Below, piece by piece: positions 1-6,678 of a stretch of DNA of 7,804 nt (positions within the stretch are counted from its first letter, which is position 1; each line of letters starts with the position of its first letter). Location of the stretch: the NCBI GenBank assembly GCA_023451415.1, contig JAEXZK010000171.1:1-7804 (forward strand), given 5' to 3'. The notes beneath the pieces were generated by a model. It made no database searches. It was not told where the DNA came from and was given only the letters and a program-made list of their open reading frames with translations. The DNA comes from Bacillota bacterium. Lineage in GTDB: Bacteria; Bacillota; Clostridia; Oscillospirales; Ruminococcaceae. The position numbers and the translations under genes were made by a program.

Positions 1-1
1 G

Positions 2-532
2 GTTAATATCAAACGATCTGTGATGATTCCTGGAACGGAAGGCCGAATTTATTTTTTCAATTTGTTCGTTTTTCGTGCGTTGCCATTTTTTATGTTTGGT
101 ATCATATTGTGCAGATATAAGGAGAAAATTGCTAAAATTCGATTGAGAAACATTACAATAATTATTTTGATAGTTTCTGGTGGTGTGATAGCGATATTGG
201 AACGTTTTACCTTTGGCGAAACACAGTTCTTTGTAGGAACTTATTTGATGGTTGCTGCAATGTTCATATGGGCAATTAGAGAGCCAAGTGCCGGTCATCA
301 TATTTTAGAACATATTGGACGGGATTTATCACTTTATGTGTATATATTTCATATTGCGGTAGGCCGAGTTATAGATACTATAATAGGTGCTTTAAGATTA
401 AAAGGTGCCATTGGATACAATTATAGCAGAGCTTTTATCATATTGCTGACATCCATTTTAACAGCTGAAGTTATAAATATGGGAAAAAATTTTATCACAA
501 ACAGGAAAGATTTGGGCAAATTAAAATTTTGA
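2..532 (+). CDS. Acyltransferase-3 family membrane protein, C-terminal part (5' end outside window)
   Basis: The frame is open from the left edge, so the true start lies upstream; a GTG at 20 is internal. The visible 176 residues contain about five hydrophobic segments (roughly 17-37, 50-66, 77-93, 109-126 and 143-160) separated by short basic loops. The pattern RALPFFMFGIIL, followed by a late segment with LSLYVYIFH, is typical of the C-terminal half of acyltransferase-3 (PF01757) proteins. These integral membrane enzymes O-acetylate or otherwise acylate surface polysaccharides, lipids or peptidoglycan. The catalytic N-terminal His/Arg motifs are not in view, so substrate and activity cannot be judged. 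The gene is markedly AT-rich (19 of 60 bases are G/C at 61-120, against 38 of 60 at 1141-1200), unlike everything to its right, which suggests acquisition by transfer. It ends with TGA, 35 bases before a hairpin. The family call is fairly secure; the role in a polysaccharide cluster to the left is inference. Confidence 0.85.
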   Translation, partial: VNIKRSVMIPGTEGRIYFFNLFVFRALPFFMFGIILCRYKEKIAKIRLRNITIIILIVSGGVIAILERFTFGETQFFVGTYLMVAAMFIWAIREPSAGHHILEHIGRDLSLYVYIFHIAVGRVIDTIIGALRLKGAIGYNYSRAFIILLTSILTAEVINMGKNFITNRKDLGKLKF

Positions 533-567
533 TGCATACTCTGAATTTTGAAAAGAGAAAGAGAAAG

Positions 568-601
568 AAGCGGCTGAAATCTTTTGATTTCAGCCGCTTT
601 C
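568..601 (+). terminator. Hairpin terminator after the acyltransferase, possibly bidirectional
   Basis: A perfect 14-bp stem (AAGCGGCTGAAATC at 568-581 with its complement at 586-599) encloses a TTTT loop and starts 36 bases after the acyltransferase stop. On the plus strand the T-run is short and partly inside the stem (CTTTCT). On the minus strand the stem is followed by a long pyrimidine tract (complement of 548-567), so it could also stop transcripts coming from the right. It marks the end of the AT-rich gene unit. Confidence 0.8.
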
Positions 602-731
602 TAAAAGAGATGATTAAAATTGATATTTTCTTGGTAAAAGGAAAAACCGCCTGCGGGCTCGGTCGGTTGTAGCTCTGGTGTGCCGCCGGCATGTTATCCA
701 CCACCGCTCCCTTGCGAGTCCCCTCAAATGA
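602..731. other. Intergenic stretch holding the AT-rich to GC-rich transition; no gene recognised
   Basis: Positions 533-857 contain no credible gene. Composition is still AT-rich to about 640, then becomes GC-rich. The part from 640 to 731 has small palindromes (for example GCCGCCGGC around 680) but no recognisable RNA, promoter or protein motif. Short reading frames on both strands across it have no plausible start signals, and the plus-strand one runs on into the tRNA. Confidence 0.5.
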
Positions 732-771
732 AAAGGCACCCACCCCCTCCTCTATGAGGGCAGGTGCCTTT
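732..771 (-). terminator. Second candidate hairpin downstream of tRNA-Thr
   Basis: AAAGGCACC (732-740) pairs with GGTGCCTTT (763-771). An inner CCCTC/GAGGG pairing (745-749 with 756-760) encloses a CTCTAT loop. Read on the minus strand, the stem runs into TTTTCATTT, which fits an intrinsic terminator. On the plus strand no T-run follows. It lies about 50 bases past the tRNA's own terminator, so it may be a backup or the relic of a lost transcription unit. Confidence 0.5.
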
Positions 772-810
772 GGGAAAGAACAGTTATTTCCAGTACGGGA
801 AGAAAATGGA

Positions 811-851
811 GATAAAATAAGAGCCTGGAGCGCAAATTGGCTCCAGGCTCT
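811..851 (-). terminator. Intrinsic terminator of tRNA-Thr
   Basis: A perfect 12-bp stem (AGAGCCTGGAGC at 820-831 against GCTCCAGGCTCT at 840-851) encloses an 8-base loop. On the minus strand it is followed by the T-rich run TTATTTTAT. It starts only seven bases past the tRNA CCA end, as expected for a stand-alone tRNA gene terminator. The proximal strand of this stem can also pair with bases just after the tRNA (see findings). Confidence 0.85.
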
Positions 852-857
852 GCCTGG

Positions 858-933
858 TGGAGCTACTGATGGGACTCGAACCCACGGCCTGCTGATTACG
901 AATCAGCTGCTCTACCAACTGAGCCACAGTAGC
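858..933 (-). tRNA. tRNA-Thr, anticodon CGU
   Basis: Read on the minus strand, a complete 76-nt cloverleaf can be folded. The acceptor arms GCTACTG and CAGTAGC pair perfectly over 7 bp. The D arm is GCTC/GAGC around AGTTGGTA. The anticodon stem GCTGA/TCAGC encloses TTCGTAA, so the anticodon at positions 34-36 is CGT, reading ACG (threonine). The T arm GTGGG/CCCAT encloses TTCGAGT. The discriminator is T73, as in threonine tRNAs of Bacillus-type bacteria, and CCA is encoded. A second CCA follows directly (855-857). It lies on the same strand as sbcDC but is separated from it by a hairpin, so it is probably transcribed alone. Confidence 0.95.
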
Positions 934-946
934 ATATGAGTTTTTT

Positions 947-952
947 ATAATA
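947..952 (-). promoter_or_regulatory. Tentative -10 element for tRNA-Thr
   Basis: On the minus strand TATTAT lies 13 bases before the first tRNA base, inside an otherwise unusual AT-rich patch (934-960), which would give a leader of about seven bases. No good -35 hexamer is present at 16-18 bp spacing (GACCGC sits at 17), so only the -10 is proposed. Confidence 0.3.
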
Positions 953-1041
953 GATAAATGTTGGGATCCGCGGTCCTTCCGATTACACTGCTCCGGCTTG
1001 CTTAACGGGGGCCTCCGGGGCATTGGGGACTTGTCCGGAAA

Positions 1042-1077
1042 GGGGCCGAACATAGCTATTATAGCTGTTTCGGCCCC
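1042..1077 (-). terminator. Candidate terminator hairpin of the sbcDC operon
   Basis: GGGGCCGAA (1042-1050) pairs perfectly with TTCGGCCCC (1069-1077). A shorter inner pairing of AGCTA with TAGCT can extend it across a small internal loop. It begins 18 bases after the sbcC stop. The T-run after it on the minus strand is only TTT, so termination may be weak; placement and stem strength are the main support. Confidence 0.6.
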
Positions 1078-1095
1078 CGCAGTCAAGGCTGAAAA

Positions 1096-4080
1096 TCAAA
1101 GATTGATAAAGCGGGCGGAACTGCCTGCGCGTCCCTTGGTGACGGACAGGACCGTATGGAGGCGTTCGCCCAGGCTTTCCACATGGGAGATGACCCCCAC
1201 CAGCCGTCCTTCCTGACGGAGCGAAAGGAGGGTGTCCACGGCGTTGGACAGGGACTCGTCATCCAGGGTGCCGAAGCCCTCGTCGATGAACAGGGTCTCC
1301 AGGCGGATGGCGCCGGAATAGAGCCGCACTACGTCAGCCAGCCCCAGGGCCAGCGCAAGGGACGCCTTGAAGCTCTCCCCGCCGGACAGGGTGGATACGG
1401 GGCGCTTTTGGCCGTTGTCATTATCAAGGACCTCCAGGTCCAGCCCCGACCGGGCCCCGTGACGGGCCGCGGCCTCCATCCGCACCAGGCGGTAGCGTCC
1501 GTCGGTCATCCGGTCCAGGTGCTGGTTGGAGACCTTGATAATATCCTCAAAGTAGGCGGTCAAAATATAGGTCTCAAAGTTCATGGCTTTGGAATTCTCG
1601 CCGTTGGCGATGCGGAAAAGCCGGGAGGCCATTTGGTACTGCTGCTCCAGTTTTTCTCCGGCGGCGGATTCCCTGCGCAGCTGTGCCAGCTGGTTGCGGC
1701 ATAGGGCTTCGCCTCCCGCCAGGACCGCGGCCTCCTCCCGCAGGGCTTTTTCCCCGGCGGCAAGCTCCTCCTGACGGCGGGCTAGGGCTTCCAGATCGGG
1801 AGGATTTTTCCCCTCCAGCTCCCGGTCCAGATGCTCGGACAGGGCGCGGTTGGACAAAAGCTCCTCCCGGTGGGCCTTCAGGGCGGCGACGAGGGCATCC
1901 CGCCGGGGCAGGGCGGCGAGGGCAGCCTCATAGGAGGGGCGGTCGGGAAAGCCGCTTTCGGTCATGGCCTTGGCCAGGGCTTCCTTGCGGAGGGCAAGCT
2001 TCCGGACAGCCTCCTCCACCTGACGGGTCAGTTCATCCCGCCGCCCGTCCAGACTGTCCAGACGGGTTTTGGCCTGGGAGAGTTCCGTTTCCCACTTTTC
2101 CAGCCAGCGGGCAATTTCCTCCTGCCTGCCTCGAAGCGCGGCGAGATGGGCTTCCAGCGCCGCCTGATCCTCTCTGCCATCCAGATCGGCGGAGATCCGC
2201 CCCAGCTCCTGAGACGCGGCCTCTCCGGCTGCCCGGGCGGCGGTGAGCTGGCGGGAGTAATCCTCCCGGAGGCGGTAAAGCTTATCAAGGTCCCGTTCTG
2301 CCAGCTGCTCCCGGGTCAGCTCCGGCCAAAAGGCCCGGGCGTCGCCGGCGCAGGAATCCGCAGAGGTGATAAGGGCGGTTTTTTGCGGCAGCAGCCCGTC
2401 CCGCAGCTCCCCCAAGAGCTCTTTGGCCTGATAAGGGTCATCTTCAGGCCCTCCCAGGGCGGGGAACAGCCGGACGGCCTCCTCCCAGTTGGCGCGGACC
2501 CGGCCGTCGGCGGTTTTCAGATCGCTGAGGGCTTGATCCAGCTCCTCCTTCAGCCTGTCCACTTCATCCTGGGTCTGCATCCGGCCCGAGGCCCTGGCCG
2601 GGGAAGGGTGCTGGAGCGATCCGCAGACGGGACAGGGGACGCTCTCCTGGAGAGAGGCGGCGATGAGAGCCGCCTGGGACTGGATAAAAAGGCTGTACCC
2701 GGACAGATAGACGTCCCGGCGGCTTTGCCAGGTCATGCTGGCATGGGCGGCCTCGTCCATGGAGCGGGAAAGTTGATCCAGATAGAAGCTCTGGCGGTCA
2801 AGCTCTTCCACGTCCCGGAGAGCCGCAGCCCGCTCCACCAGAGCCTCGAGGGCTTTAAGCCGGTTTTCACAGGCAACGGCCTTCCGCTCCTGCTCTGCGG
2901 CGCTCCGCAGGAGCTGGTCCCGGCGGGCAAAGAGCTTTTTCTTTTCCTCCGCCAGGGCGGCCTCTCGGGTCAGCTCCTGCTGTCGGCGGAGAAGCTCCGG
3001 CTTTTCTTCCAATGCTTCCCGGGCCCTGGCGAGGGCCGAGGAGGCACCGGCGACGTCCTTTTCCAGCCCCTCAAGCTCCCGGCGAAGGGCTGCCAGAGAG
3101 GCGGCCGACTCCCGGTACACCTTCTCTGCCGGAAAAAGCTTCTCCGCGGCGTCCATATCCCTGATTTCCTTTTCCAGGGAGTTCATCCGGGGGGCGTCGG
3201 CCAGAAGGGCCTCCCGCCGGGCAGCAAGCTCCCGCCGTTTGACAAAGCGCTCCGCCAGGGCGGAAGCCCCCGGCAGGTCCAGGGCCTCCCGTTCCCCGGC
3301 CAGGGCGGCGGCCCGGGTCTCCAGCTCCCGGCGGCGCAGGGCCCCGGTCTCCAGATGCTCCTCTACCAGCGCGGCGAGGCGGGGGCCGGGCAGGGCCTCG
3401 GGATGGGGGAACTCCTTTTGGGCTTCGACGCCGTTTTCCAAAAGATTTTTGACAAGGCGTTCCTTGGCGTCGGCGATTTTTTCCACCGAAAGGGCCAGGT
3501 CCTTGCGGCGCAGGTCCAGCCGGCGGACAAAGCCGTCATATTCCTCGGTGCCGAAAATACGGCGGAAAAGGACGCTTTTTTCTCCGCTGGGGGCCTCCAG
3601 CAGCTCCTTGAACTCCCCCTGGGCCAGCATAATGATCTTGCGGAACTGGTCGCAGGTGATGCCCAAAAGCCCCTGGACGGCCTCGTCCACCTCCCGGGGA
3701 GAGCCCACCACCCGGCCGTCGGGGAAGGTGAGCTCGGCCCGCTGCTCGGTAATCCGCGTGACCTGGCCCCGCTTTTTGGGCAGCTCCTGCCGGGGCGCGC
3801 GGAAGACGGTGTAGGCCTGCCCGTCCAATGAGAAGGTGAAGGCGACGGAGCACTGGACGCCGGCGGGGGCGTTTTTACTGCGGAAGTTGTCGCTGAGCCG
3901 GGCGGTGCCGCTGGCCCGGCCATAGAGGGCAAAGGTGATGGCGTCAAAAACAGTGGTCTTGCCGGCGCCGGTCTTGCCGCTGATGAGGAAGATGCCGTTC
4001 TCCAAGGCGGGGGCAAAGTCGATTTCCGTGGTCCCGGTAAAGGGGCCGAAGGCGTTCATAACAAGCTTCAGGGGCTTCAT
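1096..4080 (-). CDS. sbcC: SbcC, ATPase subunit of the SbcCD nuclease (Rad50-like)
   Basis: This 994-residue protein is the SMC-like ATPase of SbcCD, the complex that cleaves DNA hairpins and processes protein-blocked or broken ends. The N-terminal lobe has the Walker A motif GKTGAGKT (35-42) and the Q-loop MLAQGEF (Q154). Charged, Ala/Leu/Glu/Arg-rich coiled-coil sequence follows, interrupted near the middle by the zinc hook CPVCG (C483 and C486), where two SbcC chains join through Zn. A second coiled coil leads to the C-terminal lobe: FETYILTAYF (about 835-844), signature LSGGE (898-902), Walker B with LFIDE (D933, E934), D-loop GTLD, and H-loop H966. All key residues are intact and the length is normal for the family. 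The start ATG overlaps the sbcD stop by 4 bp and is preceded by a strong AAAGGAGG site lying inside sbcD, so translation is probably coupled. Identification is secure. Confidence 0.97.
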   Translation of the reverse strand: MKPLKLVMNAFGPFTGTTEIDFAPALENGIFLISGKTGAGKTTVFDAITFALYGRASGTARLSDNFRSKNAPAGVQCSVAFTFSLDGQAYTVFRAPRQELPKKRGQVTRITEQRAELTFPDGRVVGSPREVDEAVQGLLGITCDQFRKIIMLAQGEFKELLEAPSGEKSVLFRRIFGTEEYDGFVRRLDLRRKDLALSVEKIADAKERLVKNLLENGVEAQKEFPHPEALPGPRLAALVEEHLETGALRRRELETRAAALAGEREALDLPGASALAERFVKRRELAARREALLADAPRMNSLEKEIRDMDAAEKLFPAEKVYRESAASLAALRRELEGLEKDVAGASSALARAREALEEKPELLRRQQELTREAALAEEKKKLFARRDQLLRSAAEQERKAVACENRLKALEALVERAAALRDVEELDRQSFYLDQLSRSMDEAAHASMTWQSRRDVYLSGYSLFIQSQAALIAASLQESVPCPVCGSLQHPSPARASGRMQTQDEVDRLKEELDQALSDLKTADGRVRANWEEAVRLFPALGGPEDDPYQAKELLGELRDGLLPQKTALITSADSCAGDARAFWPELTREQLAERDLDKLYRLREDYSRQLTAARAAGEAASQELGRISADLDGREDQAALEAHLAALRGRQEEIARWLEKWETELSQAKTRLDSLDGRRDELTRQVEEAVRKLALRKEALAKAMTESGFPDRPSYEAALAALPRRDALVAALKAHREELLSNRALSEHLDRELEGKNPPDLEALARRQEELAAGEKALREEAAVLAGGEALCRNQLAQLRRESAAGEKLEQQYQMASRLFRIANGENSKAMNFETYILTAYFEDIIKVSNQHLDRMTDGRYRLVRMEAAARHGARSGLDLEVLDNDNGQKRPVSTLSGGESFKASLALALGLADVVRLYSGAIRLETLFIDEGFGTLDDESLSNAVDTLLSLRQEGRLVGVISHVESLGERLHTVLSVTKGRAGSSARFINL

Positions 4081-5273
4081 TCGTCCTCCCCTCCTTTCTG
4101 AGCGGCAAGGTCCCGCACCAGGGCCAGTTCCTCCTGGGTAAGGGCCTCTCCGGCCACCTGGGCGCAGAACCGGGCAAAGGCGTCGGGGAGGGGGAGGGCG
4201 GAGGTGCGCCCCCCCTCCAGGGCAAGCTCCCCTTCGTCCCGGGTGAGATAGCGGATGGCCAGGTAATTGGGGTAGACGTTGCGCAGCTTTTCCGAGGCGC
4301 CGGTGACGGTGTCGTCGGACACCAGCCGGATAAAAACATAGTCCCCGCTGCCAAAGCCCCCCTGGGTGGGGGCCAGCAGCTCCTCCAGCGTGCCGGAAAC
4401 CGTCCGGACGCGGCGGAGGGCGGGCAGCTCCACCCTGGTCACCGAAAGCTCCCCCTTGGGCCCCAGCTCCACCGCCATCACGCCCTTGGCCTGCCCCTCC
4501 TCCGACAGGGAGTAGGGGAGGGGGGAGCCGCTGTACCGCAGATGCTCCCGTCCCGCCCGCTGGGGGGCGTGGAGGTGCCCCAGGGCCGCATAGTCGAACC
4601 CCTCCAGCAGGGCGGCGTCCACCAGCTCCAGGCCGCCCACGGCTGCTTCAGAGTCGCACCGCAGCAGGCCGCCGTCCGCTGGGGCCTCCGGGCCGGGAGC
4701 GGATGCGGCCTGGCCCTCCCCCTTGCCCAAAGGCGCAAAGAACCCGTGGCCCACCAGCACGCTGCGGCGGGAGGGATCAAAGCGGGGACGGTTTGCCTCC
4801 AGCAGGGCGGCATAGGCGTCCTGGAAGGTGCGGATATCCCCCTGGGGGAAAAGGTTTTTGCCGTCGGCGGGGGAGAGGTAGGGCAGGAGGAAAAAGTCCA
4901 CCGGCCCCCAGGCGTCGGTGAGGGTGACCCGGCGGATCTCCCGCTGGGGCAGGGCGGCAATCTCCAGGCCCCCGGCCTGGTAGAGACGGCTGCCAAAGGC
5001 CAGGCGCTGGGGGCTGTCGTGATTGCCGGAAACGGCCAGCACCGGGAGCCCAAGGTCCAGTACCAGGGAGCTGAGGAACCAGTCCAGGAGGGCCACGGCC
5101 TCGGCGGAAGGCACCGAACGGTCAAAAAGGTCCCCGGCCAGGACTACCGCGTCGTATTTCTCCGCCGCCAGATGCTCCAGGAGCTGCCGGCACCAGAAGC
5201 GCTGGTCCTCCAGGAGGCTGTACTGATACAGCGTCTTGCCGAAATGCAGATCGGACGTATGCAGAATCTTCAT
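4077..5273 (-). CDS. sbcD: SbcD, nuclease subunit of SbcCD (Mre11-like metallophosphoesterase)
   Basis: This 398-residue protein is the Mn-dependent exo/endonuclease partner of SbcC. Calcineurin-type metal-binding motifs appear in order: SDLH (D8, H10), GDLFD (D48), GNHD (N84, H85), GHGFF (H176) and GHLH (H233, H235). The C-terminal third is the capping/SbcC-interacting part and is not motif-rich. An Ala/Pro/Gly-rich insert at about 183-203 probably forms a loop. The frame is open upstream to 5678, but the start at 5273 is chosen because homologues begin MKILHTSDLH there, an AGAGAGG ribosome site lies 7 bases upstream, and a promoter lies just beyond. It is the first gene of the sbcD-sbcC operon and ends in ATGA overlapping sbcC. 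The length matches the family (about 400). Confidence 0.97.
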   Translation of the reverse strand: MKILHTSDLHFGKTLYQYSLLEDQRFWCRQLLEHLAAEKYDAVVLAGDLFDRSVPSAEAVALLDWFLSSLVLDLGLPVLAVSGNHDSPQRLAFGSRLYQAGGLEIAALPQREIRRVTLTDAWGPVDFFLLPYLSPADGKNLFPQGDIRTFQDAYAALLEANRPRFDPSRRSVLVGHGFFAPLGKGEGQAASAPGPEAPADGGLLRCDSEAAVGGLELVDAALLEGFDYAALGHLHAPQRAGREHLRYSGSPLPYSLSEEGQAKGVMAVELGPKGELSVTRVELPALRRVRTVSGTLEELLAPTQGGFGSGDYVFIRLVSDDTVTGASEKLRNVYPNYLAIRYLTRDEGELALEGGRTSALPLPDAFARFCAQVAGEALTQEELALVRDLAAQKGGEDE

Positions 5274-5280
5274 GTGCGCA

Positions 5281-5287
5281 CCTCTCT
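5281..5287 (-). promoter_or_regulatory. Ribosome binding site that fixes the sbcD start
   Basis: On the minus strand AGAGAGG precedes the ATG at 5273 by seven bases. Together with the family N-terminus this rules out the longer upstream reading frame, which would run back across the divergent gene. Confidence 0.75.
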
Positions 5288-5298
5288 TACAGGATTTC

Positions 5299-5327
5299 AT
5301 TTTACCTTTTTTTAGGCCCCGCGTCAA
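5299..5327 (-). promoter_or_regulatory. Sigma-A promoter of sbcDC
   Basis: On the minus strand TTGACG (5322-5327) and TAAAAT (5299-5304) are separated by exactly 17 bases, with an A7 run in the spacer; each hexamer matches the consensus at 5 of 6 positions. Transcription would start near 5292, giving a leader of about 19 bases that contains the ribosome site. No LexA-type or other operator was recognised around it. Confidence 0.75.
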
Positions 5328-5375
5328 AGGCGGACGGCATATCGGGGCGGAAATGCTCAATACTAAGAGAGAAAA

Positions 5376-5381
5376 AGGGGG
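5376..5381 (+). promoter_or_regulatory. G-rich ribosome binding site of the glycosyltransferase
   Basis: AGGGGG follows a purine-rich run and is the only Shine-Dalgarno-like sequence before the gene. It touches the ATG at 5382 directly, too close to act there, and is 12 bases from the ATG at 5394, a long but usable spacing. An AGAGAG run at 5366-5371 could instead serve 5382. Confidence 0.45.
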
Positions 5382-5393
5382 ATGGTGCGGACA

Positions 5394-6659
5394 ATGAATC
5401 TGTTGATTATCAACCATTATGCCGGCGGGCCCGGCCTGGGGAGCGAACAGCGCCCTTTTTATCTTGCCCAGGAAATGCTCAAGCGTGGGATGGGCGTCAC
5501 CATCCTGACGGCGGATTTCAGCCATAAACGGAGGCAGAACCCCCTCATCGAGACGGATTTTGAGGAGAAAGAGCTGGAGGGGGTGCGGTATATCTTTGTC
5601 AAGACCCCGTCCTATGATAATATACTGGGAGGGAAGGGGCAGAACATCGCCGCTTTTGTCAAAAAAAGCTGGCGGCATGCCCGGGAGCTTTCCGGACGGT
5701 GCGCCCCCGACGCCATACTCTGCGCCTCCACCTATCCTTATGACTATTTTGTGGCCCGGCGGATCGCCAAATACCGCTCAGCCCCGGTGATCTTTGAGCT
5801 GAGAGAAATCTGGCCGGTGCTCCAGAGGGAGCTCTTTGGTTACGGGGAGCGGGACATGCCGGTGCGGTGGGCCTCCCATGCCCTTGACCGGGCCCTGGCG
5901 GGAGCGGACCGGGTGGTCTCGGTGCTGCCCCAGGGCCGGAGATATCTGGAGGAGCGGGGCGTGGACCCCGGCAAGTGCAGCTTTGTCCCCGGTGTGGTGG
6001 ACCTGCATCCCGACCGGGACCCCCTTTCCCTGCGGAAGCGGGAGTTTGTGGAGCGGATCAAGATCGGCTATGATTTCCTCATCCTCTACCAGGGGTATAT
6101 CTCCGAAGAAAAGTGCCTCACTACCTTGGTGGAGGCGGCGGGGCTGCTGGAGGAGGCCAACGTGGGGATCCTCATCGCCGGCAACGGCGGATACAAAGTG
6201 AGCCTCAAGCGGATCATACGGGAGATGGGCGTCCACAACGTCTATCTTATGGACAGGGTGGAAACGGGGGAAAAGCCCTCCCTCCACGCCATGGCCGACT
6301 GCCTCTACCTGGGCGACAGCAGGCCTTCGGCCAACCTGTACGGCCTGCGGAGCGGCAAGCTGCTGGAGTACATGCGGGCGGGCAGGCCCATTGTGGCGGC
6401 GGTGCGGGCCAAAGACACCCCTGTGACCCAGGCGGGCTGCGGCATTCAGGCTGAGGAGATCACGCCCCGGGCCCTGGCCGAGGCGGTGCGGGAGATGAAG
6501 GGACTCCCCCCCGCGCGCCGGGAAGAAATGGGCCGGCGGGGCTGGGAATACCTGAAAGAACACCACAGCCGGTCCATGCTGGGGCAGCGATATGAGAAGC
6601 TGCTGAAAGATTTGGTTGACGGCCGGGGCCGGGGCGGTTACAATAAGGAAAACAAGTGA
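5394..6659 (+). CDS. GT4-type glycosyltransferase, WbuB-like
   Basis: This predicted cytoplasmic GT-B glycosyltransferase (421 residues) would transfer a nucleotide-activated sugar during polysaccharide or glycolipid synthesis; donor and acceptor cannot be told from sequence. The N-terminal Rossmann half starts MNLLIINHYAGGPG with SEQRPFYLA, and FELREIWPVLQ near 134-144 matches the region written as RDLWP in WbuB-like enzymes. The donor-binding half includes LYQGYISEEK (231-240), LIAGNGGY, and YGLRSGKLLEYMRAGRPIV (about 316-334). There the second Glu of the usual EX7E motif is kept, while the first appears replaced by Gly. No signal peptide or membrane segment is seen. An in-frame ATG at 5382 would add MVRT, but the G-rich site AGGGGG abuts that ATG and is 12 bases from 5394, and homologues start at the MNLL position; the start remains uncertain. 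It diverges from sbcD and lies 19 bp before coaX, probably on the same transcript. It has normal GC-rich composition, unlike the acyltransferase. Confidence 0.85.
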   Translation: MNLLIINHYAGGPGLGSEQRPFYLAQEMLKRGMGVTILTADFSHKRRQNPLIETDFEEKELEGVRYIFVKTPSYDNILGGKGQNIAAFVKKSWRHARELSGRCAPDAILCASTYPYDYFVARRIAKYRSAPVIFELREIWPVLQRELFGYGERDMPVRWASHALDRALAGADRVVSVLPQGRRYLEERGVDPGKCSFVPGVVDLHPDRDPLSLRKREFVERIKIGYDFLILYQGYISEEKCLTTLVEAAGLLEEANVGILIAGNGGYKVSLKRIIREMGVHNVYLMDRVETGEKPSLHAMADCLYLGDSRPSANLYGLRSGKLLEYMRAGRPIVAAVRAKDTPVTQAGCGIQAEEITPRALAEAVREMKGLPPARREEMGRRGWEYLKEHHSRSMLGQRYEKLLKDLVDGRGRGGYNKENK

Positions 6660-6662
6660 CCG

Positions 6663-6668
6663 AAAGGA
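6663..6668 (+). promoter_or_regulatory. Ribosome binding site of coaX
   Basis: AAAGGA lies 10 bases before the ATG at 6679, immediately after the glycosyltransferase stop. It supports the shorter start for coaX. Confidence 0.65.
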
Positions 6669-6678
6669 CCGTGACAAC

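Noticed and set aside
713..724. GCGAGTCCCCTC, resembling the T-arm sequence TCGAGTCCCATC of the nearby tRNA, considered as an attachment-site remnant
   Set aside because: Only 10 of 12 bases match, it is on the opposite strand to the tRNA, and the match does not extend to the acceptor stem.
855..860. Tandem CCACCA at the tRNA 3' end, considered as a degradation tag
   Set aside because: CCACCA tagging is added after transcription to unstable tRNAs with GG at the 5' end; this tRNA begins GC with a perfect acceptor stem. The second CCA is genomic and would normally be trimmed.
691..939. Short plus-strand frame ending in TDGTRTHGLL, and its minus-strand counterpart containing AQLVEQLIRNQQAVGSSP
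   Set aside because: These are the familiar false translations of a tRNA gene; they cross tRNA-Thr at 858-933.
962..985. Minus-strand GGACCGCGG, partly resembling the T-box motif
   Set aside because: It lacks the AGGGTGG part and any specifier stem or antiterminator, and lies upstream of a tRNA gene rather than an amino-acid gene.
1831..3831. A 666-codon open frame on the plus strand, antisense to sbcC
   Set aside because: It lies wholly inside sbcC, which has every catalytic motif intact. Its translation is Gly/Leu/Gln/Pro-rich with no domain, and long antisense frames are expected opposite GC-rich genes.
4542..5315. A 257-codon plus-strand frame antisense to sbcD
   Set aside because: Shadow of sbcD: no recognisable motif, no convincing ribosome site, and the opposite strand encodes an intact SbcD.
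5274..5678. N-terminal extension of sbcD to an upstream start at 5678
   Set aside because: It would overlap the divergent glycosyltransferase and cross the sbcDC promoter. Family N-termini and the ribosome site place the start at 5273.
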